Assembly (NCBI GenBank): GCA_018401275.1
Contig: JAGYKW010000010.1
Span: forward strand, 1 to 40,125
DNA length: 40,125 nt
Direction: 5' to 3'
From: Nitriliruptoraceae bacterium
Lineage (GTDB): Bacteria > Actinomycetota > Nitriliruptoria > Nitriliruptorales > Nitriliruptoraceae
Shown: positions 16,151 to 25,822 of the stretch, piece after piece
Numbering within the stretch: the stretch's first letter is position 1
Layout: each line of letters begins with the position of its first letter
Position numbers and translations under genes: made by a program
Notes under the pieces: generated by a model
The model's input: the letters and a program-made list of their open reading frames with translations, nothing else
Told to the model about the DNA's origin: nothing
Databases searched by the model: none

Positions 16151-17370
16151 TCACGAAATGGCGTAGCGGATGGTGACGGCACCACCACCGCCGCCACCGC
16201 CGCCAGGATTGCCCCTGCGTTCTGCGGGTCCACCACCACCGCCACCGCCACCATGCCCACCACCGCCGCCACCGCCGTTGTTGTTCCGACTCATTGCCGT
16301 GACTCCCGCTAGTCCACCGTTCGGGCCGATTCCGTTCTGGCCCGGAAGCAAATCAAGTCGTTCCCCTTTCCTCCCGCGAACTTCCCGTTTCCGCCCAGCG
16401 CCTCCAGAAGCCGTCAGGCTGCCACTGTTGTCGGTGGCGCCACCACCGCCCCCCTCCGGCGACGGTTCGCCCGGCAACAGCGACAGCATTCCCGCCGTCA
16501 CCTCCTGTCGCCCGGACACACCGTCACCACCACCACCGCCTGCGGCTCCGTTGACACCGCTGCCGCCGTCGTTCGGAAACGGCATTGTTCCCGTGCCGCC
16601 GCCGCCCCCGTACCAGGAATTCCGTGGCGTAGGTGATGGAACCGCGGCTCCCGACACCACCCACGCCGCTCGTTCCGACCGCAGCGCCACCAGTCCCTCC
16701 GGTTGCCGTGAGGATGTCGGAGAACGATGAGGTCCCTCCATTCCCGCCATTCCCGACGTGCGCCCACCTCCGGCTCCGGCCGTGACGCTGGACCGGGTGT
16801 CCGCTGAGAGCGTGGCACCGCCGACATAGGCGAGGCCGCCTCCACCACCGCCGCCGCCGCCGTCCTGCCCCGCGGTCGGCGTCCCACCCGCACCGCCGCC
16901 TCCGATGACCCAGATGTCGAAGGCCGCCTTGCGGGTGGCGCGATCGTCACCTCGAAGGTCCCAGACGTCCCAGCACCGGCGCTCGTCCCAGCGAAGGTAT
17001 GGACCTTGTACGCCGCATCAGAATGGCCGCACGCTATGGCCGTCCCGTTCACATCCTCGCACGTGATGGTCCGCCGGTCGCGACAGCGAACGGGGCTGCA
17101 ACGTCCCAAGCGGCCGTGGAGGGGTCGCTCACCGCAGTGTCGTTCACAGCTCGGATACGAACTTGCCGTTTGGCCGAGCGTGCCGTTGGTCAGGCCAGTG
17201 ATCGTCTGCGGACTCGACGTCGCCCCGAACGAGGCCCAGTTCACTCCGTTGTTCGTGGAGTACTGGATGGCCGTCAGAGGGCGTCCGCCGGTGTTCGCGT
17301 TCGGCGTGAAAGGCGACCTCCAGCTCCGTGTCGCCTGGCGTGACCGAGGTGATGGTCGGCGCCCCGGTGG
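16151..17370 (-). other. Frame-broken C-terminal tip of giant protein 3: FN3 plus glycine-rich domain
   Basis: Coherent protein fragments alternate between frames: TITSVTPGDTELEVA, then TPNANTGGRPLTAIQY, then VRIRAVNDTAVSDPST, then TITCEDVNGTAIACG, then AAFDIWVIGGGGAGG, then SSFSDILTATGG, then WYGGGGGTGT, ending in a poly-Gly stretch and GGAVTIRYAIS. This order (FN3, then a WVIGGGG-type glycine-rich domain ending in a VTIRY strand) makes sense as one domain series, so at least six single-base indels are present, in both directions. The sequence is less GC-biased in parts (for example near 16320-16400). Low-complexity Gly codons make both sequencing errors and true mutation likely. Confidence 0.6.
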
Positions 17371-20300
17371 GCCTGAGAGCGTGACGACCACCGTGACGCC
17401 CCCGGAGTGGTCGCCGTCCAGGATGATGTGTCCGTCGCCGTCCGAGTTGAGAGAGGTCGAGCTGACCTTGATGTCCTCCACCGCGAAGCCTGACGGCGCG
17501 GTCACGTTCAACCGCAGACGGTCGACGAGGATCGACCGGTCACTCCCGCGGAGCGGGACCGCGGAGAACACCGCGTTCTCCGATCCGGCGGAACCGACCG
17601 TGATGGTCCGCGTCGGCAGGGCTCCATCCGGTCCCAGTGTGGGGAACGGGCCGACCTCCGACAGCTCCACGGTGACACCCACGGCCGCCTGCGCCGCAGG
17701 ATTGTCCACGGTCACGGTCACCGTCGCCGTGCTGCCATCGGAGACGTCCTGCTCGAGCAGCACCGTCGTCGGGGCGACACCTCCCGAGGCGACGACGCTC
17801 GCGTCGATCCAACGGGTCGCCGCCGGAGTGGTCGAAGCGGCCGCATCCCCAGCGTTCGCCCCGACGTGGAACTCGACGCGGTGCACGGACGCGGCCGTCA
17901 GGACGTCGGGGAAGACGAACTCCCCGCCCGCGCCGATGGGGAAGTCCGCACCGACCTGCGTCGTCCCGACAGCATCGGAGAACACCCGCACCTCGACGAC
18001 CTCGCCGGCATCGACGGTCACGTCACCGCGCAGGACCACGCCGGAGGTCCGCTCGAGGTCCAGGTCCTGGCCGGAGAGATCGTTGCCGGAGATCGGCGTC
18101 TGCGTGATGGTCCCGGGTGCGGACGAGTCGTCGTAGCCGGTGCGCGCTGCACCGACCGTCCACGCGTACCCGACGGGCAGCGTCAGGGTGTAGGTGCCGT
18201 CGTCCGCGCTCGTCGTGGTGCGCGTGTACGTCGTCCCACCGTCGGAGACGGTCGCGGTCACGGTCGCGCCGCCCAGACCAACGGTCGCACTCGATGCGGC
18301 CAGTGTGACCGCCTCCGTGACGGTGCCGCTGAACTCGATGGTGTCGAAGGGGAGCTCGACCGTCGCCGAGACCGCGGAGGACCCCACCGTCGCATCGGCC
18401 ACGGTCCCCACCGCCGGAGTCGCGCCGAGGTCGAGCGGGCGGTAGTCCGCCGCCTCGGCCTCGATCATCAGCGGGGAGCTCCTGACCCCTGCCGTGAAGA
18501 TCCCCGAGATGGTCGGCGTCCCGTTCGCGTCGGTCGTCAACCAGAGTTCGCCACCGTCGGTCACGACGCGGGCGTTGGCGTCCGACACGAAGCCGGTGCA
18601 GGTGGGGCTCGGGCAGGTCTCGACCGTCTGTGTCGGTGGGCGCTGCTGGTCGAAGCCGGCCGACCCGGTGATCCGGACGCGGGCATCCGCGATCACGCGC
18701 TTCGCCCCTGGCGCCCCGGCGACATCACCCAGCGCCTCCGCCTCACGCACGAGGACCGTCACTGCGACCGGGTCGGGCTCCCGCAGCCGGAGGTCGATGC
18801 CCGTCCGGACCTCGTCGTAGGCGAAGCCGCCGAGGTCGGCTGTCCCGATGACATGCTCCCGCGGCGTCGCCCCATCGAGCACGGCGGCGAGGAGCTCGTA
18901 AGCACGGGTCGTCCCACCCTCGTCGGGAAGGATGCGGTCGATGCGGTAGACCGCGTTGTTGGCCCCATCGAGGGCATAGGTGACCCGGGGGGTCAGCGGG
19001 TCGGAGAACGGTGTCGCCGAGGGCGAACCGCCCTCGAACAGGCGAAGGCGGATCCCCTGCCCACCGCCGTCGAGCGCCGGGAACTCGTCGAGGCTCTCCC
19101 CGAAGAGTCCGTCGGTCCCGGCCTCGAACAGGCCATTCCCGTCATTGAAGACGAAGACCCTCCCGGTGATGGCGGCCAACCGGTCGATGGTCGCGCTGAC
19201 CGACTGGTCGACCCCGGCGTTGGACGCACCGACGGTGATCGTGTCCGCGAGCAGGGTCGCGCGGAAGTCGAGCGCCGTGTCGGCCACCCGCGTGTTCACC
19301 GGCGTGCTGACCCGCCACGTGCCGAGACCGAGCCCCTGTGGGAACGCGGCGGCCCCGGAGGCATCGGTCGTCGCGCACAGTCCCGTGACCTCCACACCCG
19401 AGAACGCCCCCGGTGCAGTGATCGTCCGCGTGCAGTCGGCCGTCACTCCCGCCCCGGCGCTGCTCCCGGGCGTCCCCGTCGCCGGGAAGACGATGATCTC
19501 CGCACCCTGGACCGCACCACCTGCCGCGTCGACGAGCGACACGTTCAGCGTGGTCAACGGCGCGAGGCTGAACGTCGCCCGGCCGATGTCCGCCGAGGTG
19601 ACGTCCACGTCCGCGCTCGCCGGCTCGAATCCGCCGTGCGCGACCGCGACCGTCGTCCGTCCGAGCGGAGCGTTCGAGATGCGATAGACGTTCGACGGTG
19701 GGTCGCCTCGGCGTTCGACCACCGGCGTGACCCCGTCCTCGCAGGTGATCCCGGGGAGCGTCAGGTCAGCGGTGGCGTCCGTCTGGACCACAGCACCCGT
19801 ACGTGCGTTGCGCAACGACACCTCGATCGTCCCGGTGCACTTGGCGGGCGCCGTGGCGAGCCCGAGCTGGATGAAGTCGTCGTCGAGGTCGAGCTGGCTG
19901 TCCGGGTCACCGCTGCCCCGTACCGACAGCGTCGCACCGGGGCCGAGAACGATGCGCTCGATGTGCTCGACGTAGCCGGGCCGCGAGGCACGCAGCGTGT
20001 ACTCCCCTGCCGGGACACCGTCGACGCGGAAGAAGCCCTCCGAGTCCGACCGGAAGGTCGCCGTCGCGGTCGCGAACACGTCCCCCGCGTCGGACTCGAT
20101 GCTGACGAGCACCCCGCCGCAGGGCTGCGCGGTCGCACCGGCGCGCTGTGCGAGCGTCGGGTAGCGGCAGCGGAACTCGTCGTCGGTCAGGTCGCCCGGC
20201 GTGAGGTCCTCGAGGTGGACGGCCTGACGGACGTAACCCTGGACGATCCCGGTGGCACGCAGCATCTGGGTGTTGAACACCACGTCGCCGCTGCCGACGG

Positions 20301-21954
20301 TGACCTCCGCCTCCTGGGTGCGCCAGCCATCCGCGGAGAACGTGAGCTGGTAGGTGCCGAAGGGCAGCCCGGGGAAGTCGAAGCTGCCGGTGAGCGCCGC
20401 ACTGCCGGTGAGGGTCGTCGTCGTGCGCGCCTCGTCACCAGCCAGCGCGATGTCGATCGCGCCCACGCCCGCCGCGAGCCCGCTGTCCGGATCGAGCGCC
20501 GTGACCCGCCCTCGCAGCGAGCCGAGCGCCGCAGGCATCGTCACGTCGACGTCGTCGCGTGCCTGCCCGCCGTCGAGCGTCACGATGGAGGTCTGCGCGG
20601 CGTACCCCCGCCGAGCGACGATCACCTGGTAGTCCGCAGGCGTCGCGAGACCCTCGAGCCTCCAGCGTCCCGCGCTCGCACCCTCCGTGCCCGTGGTCGC
20701 CTGGTAGGTCGCCGTCCCGTCGGTCACAGTGACCGTCGCCCCACCGATCGCAGCACCAGCAGCATCCTTCGCCGCACCACCGAGCGAGCCCGTCGCCGGG
20801 TCCAGCGCAACCACCAGTTCGATGTCACGCGCTTCCTCGGAGGTCGCGATGATGCGGCTGGAGACGTCGAACCCGCCACGAGCGACCGTGACGCGGTAGA
20901 AGGCGTCCTGGACGAGTCCGGATGCGATCCGGAAGCGGCCACGCTCATCGGTGGTGACCTGCACCGCATCGAGCACGGATCCGCGGGGGAGCTTGACCGC
21001 AGTGAGCGCGACGAGCTTCGTCGCCCCCTCCGTCGTGCCCTCATCCCCGAAGCTGATGCGTTCCGCTGTCACCACCGTCCCCGCAGGCGTCCGCGGCCCT
21101 TCGACGGTCCCGCGAATCACCACGGGGACCACCGTCCCCGTCCCCTCCGGCTCCTCGATGATCGCCGTCGCCGAGGTGGTGCCGGGCCCGGGCGGTGCGG
21201 AAGCGGCAGCGGTCGCGTCGGGAGCGACGGGGTCCTCGGCATTGAGCCACTGGAACACGAAGACGGTCGCGGCGATCCAGACCGCGAGCGCGGTCACGGC
21301 CGCGACTGCGCGCAGCCCTGCGCGAGGCACCGTCGGACGCTGCGTGTAGGTGACGGTGGTGCTGACCGGAAGCCCCACGCCACGGGCCGTCACGATCGCG
21401 CCATGGCGGCGCTCCCCGAACCAGCTGCGCACCGTCGGCCGCAGCCGCGTCGGGACGCGCCGAACCTCGCCGGGATCGATCACGACGCTCTGCGGCCGGA
21501 ACCGGACGGCGACGCCGTCACCGCGCGCCTCGAGGTCGACACGCAGTCGTCGGTCGCTGCGGTTGCGCAGGACCGTCGTCACCTTCGCGCCACGTCGACC
21601 GCGTGTCGCTGCAGGATCGACCTGCATCGCGATGTCAGGGCGATTCCCGACACGGAGCACCATCGCCGCACTGACCGGCGCCTGCCCGCCGTTCGCGTCG
21701 GTCACGCCGAGGCCGACCCGGAGGTCACCGGCGAGCGCATCCTGGCTCGCACGGAGCCGCACGATGGCCGTCATGACCTCGCCAGGTCCGACGGCGACGA
21801 CCTCATCGGGCAGCAGCACGTCATCGGCGTCGACACCGCGGACGTCCAGCACGGGCCGCACCGGGTCCGTCCCGTCGTTGCCCACCCGGACGAGCAGATC
21901 GACGACGTCGCCCGGCGCGACGGCGGAGATATCCGGTTCGACCGTCAGGCGCAC
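16151..21954 (-). CDS. Giant membrane protein 3: Ig/CARDB-like domains, membrane segment, carboxypeptidase-regulatory-like repeats, broken FN3/glycine-rich tail
   Basis: The reliable part runs from 21954 to about 17370 (roughly 1530 residues). Residues of about 1-205 form two Ig/CARDB-like domains without a signal peptide; a membrane segment follows at about 215-236 (AVAAVTALAVWIAATVFVF), with Arg before it and acidic residues after it. This predicts cytoplasmic Ig domains and an extracytoplasmic remainder. From residue 270 on there are many carboxypeptidase-regulatory-like/Cna-B-type repeats (for example GSLRGRVTALDPDSG and DYQVIVARRGYAAQ). The GTG start has GGAGG upstream. After SGPPG the frame breaks repeatedly; pieces of a fibronectin III domain and a glycine-rich domain can be read in alternating frames down to a stop at 16151. 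With its two upstream paralogues it forms a set; it may tether or dock the injection particle at the envelope, but that is inference. Confidence 0.72.
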
Positions 21955-22035
21955 CGGGACACCTCCATCACCGGTCGCAGGCTTGAACGACCGGTCATCG
22001 GGCCACTGAGGACGCCTTCGAGAACGCCTTCAGCG

Positions 22036-22053
22036 ACGATATTGCCTATCGTA
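22036..22053 (-). promoter_or_regulatory. Possible promoter element / small inverted repeat upstream of giant protein 3
   Basis: The 136-bp gap upstream of the third giant gene contains a locally AT-rich patch in an otherwise very GC-rich array: an inverted repeat ACGATA-TTGCC-TATCGT (22036-22052). On the minus strand TACGAT fits a -10 hexamer, about 95 bp before the GTG start; no convincing -35 is visible. This is the only sizeable gap between the giant genes. Confidence 0.3.
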
Positions 22054-22090
22054 GCATCAGGATCTCGAGGGCTCTTCGGCACGATCCCGC

Positions 22091-25000
22091 TCATCCGACC
22101 CGGAACCCCAGGGCGGGCAGCGTGTTGTCGCCCGTCCACGTGTTCTGGTCCGTGGAGCGCCAGTCGCGCACCAGATCTCGGCCGATCGCGGTCGAGATCG
22201 CGCCGCTCGTGGTCGTCAGGTGCTCGCCTCCCCCGCTCGTGCGGTCCTGCGTGATCCAGTACCAGCGGTTCGCCTGCAGCGTCGCGCTCACGCTCACGGT
22301 CTGCAGCGCGGTGGACCCGGTCGCGACCCCGGAGGCGATGACGGGGAGCCCCGTCGAGCGGGAGAACGGCAGTGCGCCCGTGCCCCCCTCGCGGATGCGG
22401 ATCGTGAAGTTGCCCGAGGAACCGCCGCCGAACAGCGCGTCGATCGTCACCGTGCTGTTGAGACGGAACGCATAGCCGCGTTCGACGTAGCGCCCGCTCG
22501 CTCCACCGAGGCCGTCGTGCGCGAGCTGGAGCGACGCGGAGGACAGCGCCGGCGTGGCGGTCGCGCTCGCAGAGAACTCCGATGCGCCCACGGAGCTGAC
22601 CGCCCGGACCCGGAAGCTGTAGGCCGTCCCGACGGTCAGCCCGGACACATCCGCCGACGTCGACGTGCCCACCGTCGAGATCGTGGTGGACGGCACCCAT
22701 GCGCCGCTCCCGATCCGCTGCTCGATCTGGTAGCTGGTGATCGGTGCGCTGCCCGTCGATACCGGGGGCGTCCACGACACCGCGACCAGTCCGTCGTTCG
22801 CGCTCCCACCGGTCGCGCTCAGTCCGGTCGGAGGCCCGGGGACGGGGGGGAGCATGCTGAACGCGGCGGACTCGACCTGGGTGAACGTGCTGCTGGAGGC
22901 CCGCAGCGTGAAGCCACTCCCGTTCTGGTCGAGCTCGAGGTCTCCGAACGTCGCGACGCCTCCGACCGCTGCACGGCTGAGTGTTCCCCCCAGGATCGCG
23001 AACGACGGGTTGGAGCCCAGCGCGATGGTCACCACCGATGTGGACTCCGCACCGTCAGTCACGAGGACGTCGTCCACGTCACGGATCTCGACAGTGAACG
23101 CTGCGAGCGTCGTGCCGACACTGCCGCCGACAGGTGGCGTGCCGAACGCCAGCTTCGCGGCGTCCCCGTGTGGGACGGTGCGGAAGAACAGGTCGGTGCG
23201 GGGGTTCTCATCGCCAAGCGTGATCGGGACGCCGGCCTCCAGCTGGAGCGGATCGCCCCCGAAGGCCGGCTGGCCCTCGAAGAACCGCTGGGTCGCGCCG
23301 GACAGACGGTCCTGGAACTCCAGCACGTAGCTGCCCGGTGCGGTCAGCCCCCTGATCGTGAAGTTCCCGTCGTTGTCGGTCGTCGTCGTCGCCAGCGGCG
23401 TCCCCCCGACCGTGTCCAGCGTGTAGGCCTCGACGTTGAACCGGCGCGACTCGCCGAAACCGCTGTAGAGCCTGATCCGACCCTCGATGACCGCGGGCTC
23501 GTCCATGCGGACGTCGAGCGGAGCCGGACTGAGCGCTCCCGCGGCGGCCGTGTTCACGAGCACGGTCTGCGTCGTCGAACCGGGGCGGGTCACGGTCACC
23601 GTGTAGGCGCCCGGCGGCACGTTGTCGAAGCGGAACACGCCCCGCATGCTCGCCGGCTGGTCGGCAGGACGAACCGTGCGGGTGATCGTCGTCGACCGCA
23701 GGGTCACCACGACCCCATCAGCGCCGGACAGCAGGGCACAGTCGCCGGGGGCCGACGGGTCCAGCGCCGCGAGCGTGACGCACGTCGCGCCGACCGGAGC
23801 CTCGCGCACACGCCCCTGGACCGTCCCGATCGACGGGTTGAGGACCGCGTTCACCCCGGTGCGGGTCGAGCCCGCCCCGGCGGTGAGCTCGACGGAGACG
23901 GCCTGCGTGAGCTGCCCGGGCGCGGCGAAGGTCACCGTGTACGCACCGGGCACCGGAAGGTTCGCGATGCGCCACGTGCCCGCACTCGCAGGCGGCGTCG
24001 AACCCGTCCAGTCGAGCGGCGTACTCAACGTCTGCGTGGTCCGGCGCAGTTCGGGACCCACGACGGTGATCTCGATCCCACCGAGCGGAGCGCTCGCACC
24101 ATTGACGACCCGTCCGCTGATCGTCCCTGCGGAAGCGGTCAGCCGGATGGTGCGATCGGTCACCTGCTGGTCGAGCCCGAGCACCAGGTTCTGGGTCTCC
24201 GCGAAGAAGCCCGGAGCGGTCACGCTCAAGGCGTAGGTCGCAGGGGTCGGGAGGTCGCGCACCTCGAACGTCCCGGCGACGGCGGCCTCGCTCAATGTGC
24301 GCGTCGTGACCTCCGTCTGGCCATCGGAGACGACGATGTCCGCACCGGGGATCGGCACACCGGCGAGGTCGACGACCTTCCCCGCGATCAGCCCACCACC
24401 TGGCCGCAACAGGACCTCGAAGTCCCTGCGGACCTCGCCGGGCTCCAGCGTGACCGTGCGGCGCTGCACCGCGAAGCCCGTCTTGCTGACGACCAGCTCG
24501 TAACCGGCCGGTGTCGGCAGGCCCTCGAGCACGAACACGCCGGTCGCGTCCACGACGACCTCCGCGAGCCGTGCCGCGACCGGCGCCAGCTCGCTGCCCT
24601 CGACCGACGACGCCGGCAGCTGGGCGACGACCAGCGCACCGTCGACGTCGCTCCCGACCACCCGGCCGCTCACGCTCCCCGGCTGACCCGACAGCGCCAC
24701 ATCCACGTCGACGAGGTCCTGTCCGGCGACGAGCTCGAGCGCCGTGGCGTCCGCGACGCTCGTCCCACGCCGGAACCATGTCTCCCCGAAGCCAGCGACC
24801 CGGTAGCGGACGAAGTAGGTGCCCTTGCTCAACGCAGCGAAGCGGTACTGCCCCGACGCATCGGTCACCGTGGACTTCAGGGGGACCAGCGGGTTCGAGG
24901 ACTCGTAGAGCTCGACACTGACCCCGTCGATGCCACCCCCGGTCGTCGAGCGCACGACCCCGACCACCGACGACGGCTCGACCCGCAGACCGATCGGCTG

Positions 25001-25822
25001 GTCCTCCCCGAGCGACTGCTTGAGCAGCGCCTCCTGCTGGGCCGACAGGTCCGCGACCGAACCGAACGAGAGGAAGATGACGAACGCGAACAGCGTGGCC
25101 ACCATGACGAGACCCGTCAGCGTGACGAGCCGGCGGCTGAACAGCGGCGTCTGGATGAACGCTGCCGCCGACATCGCTGTGACGTCACCGCCCGAGGCCC
25201 GGAACTCGAGGACGCGCACCGCCGGCATCCCGAACCACGGGCGTCGTCCTCGTGCGGTCGCACGCACCACCCCCCGCTCCCCGGGGAGCAGACGCGGCCG
25301 TGGTGGGTCGAAGGTCACCGCGACCCGGCGCTCGGGATCCGCCGCGACGAGATGGACGTCGAGCGTCGTGTTCCCGGTGTTCACCGGAGTGACGACGAAC
25401 GTGCCGTCCGCGCCGACGGTCATCGACGCGGGCTCGACCCCGAACGTCAGCCCCTCGCGCGGCTCGATCAGCAGGTCGACGTCGATCACGACGACCGAGC
25501 CGCCAGGCACGTCAGGTTCGGTGATCTCGACGGCGATCCGCCGTCGACCGGCCGGGAAGTCAGGCGGCAGCTCGATCGACAGCGTGCGGGACTGCCGCTC
25601 CCCCGGGAACAGCTCCAGGTCGATGCCGTCACTGCGCGCCCACCGTGCATCGAGCCCGAGCACGTCGATGCGGTAGGCGCGGATCACCTCGCTGACGTTG
25701 GTGACCTCGATCTCGACCTCTGCAGCCTCACCCGGCGCGACGGCGATCTCGGCCGAAGCGACGTCCGCGCGCACGCGGTCGTCCCCACCTCCACCCCGCA
25801 GACCGCCGGCCTCGCCGACCAT
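22091..25822 (-). CDS. Giant membrane protein 2: Ig/CARDB-like domains, membrane segment, carboxypeptidase-regulatory-like repeats, FN3 and beta-sandwich tip
   Basis: The 1243-residue protein has the same plan as its neighbours. Residues of about 18-225 are two Ig/CARDB-like domains (SEIAVAPGEAAEVEIEV-type strands and LFPGERQSRTLSIELPP). The membrane segment is at about 231-253 (TLTGLVMVATLFAFVIFL) with two Arg before it, predicting N-in/C-out. Several carboxypeptidase-regulatory-like repeats follow from about residue 280 (SVVGVVRSTTGGGIDGVSVEL, GSVSGRVVGSDVDGALVV, GLIAGKVVDLAGVPIPGADI). A fibronectin III domain lies at about 990-1090 (GPPTGLSATGG to YSFRVRAVS), and the last 150 residues form a separate beta-sandwich-like domain (RYVERGYAFRLNSTVTIDAL, NRWYWITQDRTSGG) that resembles carbohydrate-binding jelly-roll tips. 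The ATG overlaps the previous stop (TGATG). Such a tip could bind a surface ligand, possibly as a substitute for a tail fibre. Confidence 0.82.
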   Translation of the reverse strand: MVGEAGGLRGGGGDDRVRADVASAEIAVAPGEAAEVEIEVTNVSEVIRAYRIDVLGLDARWARSDGIDLELFPGERQSRTLSIELPPDFPAGRRRIAVEITEPDVPGGSVVVIDVDLLIEPREGLTFGVEPASMTVGADGTFVVTPVNTGNTTLDVHLVAADPERRVAVTFDPPRPRLLPGERGVVRATARGRRPWFGMPAVRVLEFRASGGDVTAMSAAAFIQTPLFSRRLVTLTGLVMVATLFAFVIFLSFGSVADLSAQQEALLKQSLGEDQPIGLRVEPSSVVGVVRSTTGGGIDGVSVELYESSNPLVPLKSTVTDASGQYRFAALSKGTYFVRYRVAGFGETWFRRGTSVADATALELVAGQDLVDVDVALSGQPGSVSGRVVGSDVDGALVVAQLPASSVEGSELAPVAARLAEVVVDATGVFVLEGLPTPAGYELVVSKTGFAVQRRTVTLEPGEVRRDFEVLLRPGGGLIAGKVVDLAGVPIPGADIVVSDGQTEVTTRTLSEAAVAGTFEVRDLPTPATYALSVTAPGFFAETQNLVLGLDQQVTDRTIRLTASAGTISGRVVNGASAPLGGIEITVVGPELRRTTQTLSTPLDWTGSTPPASAGTWRIANLPVPGAYTVTFAAPGQLTQAVSVELTAGAGSTRTGVNAVLNPSIGTVQGRVREAPVGATCVTLAALDPSAPGDCALLSGADGVVVTLRSTTITRTVRPADQPASMRGVFRFDNVPPGAYTVTVTRPGSTTQTVLVNTAAAGALSPAPLDVRMDEPAVIEGRIRLYSGFGESRRFNVEAYTLDTVGGTPLATTTTDNDGNFTIRGLTAPGSYVLEFQDRLSGATQRFFEGQPAFGGDPLQLEAGVPITLGDENPRTDLFFRTVPHGDAAKLAFGTPPVGGSVGTTLAAFTVEIRDVDDVLVTDGAESTSVVTIALGSNPSFAILGGTLSRAAVGGVATFGDLELDQNGSGFTLRASSSTFTQVESAAFSMLPPVPGPPTGLSATGGSANDGLVAVSWTPPVSTGSAPITSYQIEQRIGSGAWVPSTTISTVGTSTSADVSGLTVGTAYSFRVRAVSSVGASEFSASATATPALSSASLQLAHDGLGGASGRYVERGYAFRLNSTVTIDALFGGGSSGNFTIRIREGGTGALPFSRSTGLPVIASGVATGSTALQTVSVSATLQANRWYWITQDRTSGGGEHLTTTSGAISTAIGRDLVRDWRSTDQNTWTGDNTLPALGFRVG

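Noticed and set aside
17866-22254. Very long plus-strand open frame (over 1400 codons) opposite giant protein 3
   Set aside because: It is Arg/Asp/Pro-rich, lacks any domain pattern and mirrors the coding phase of the leftward gene, which has clear repeats and a membrane segment.
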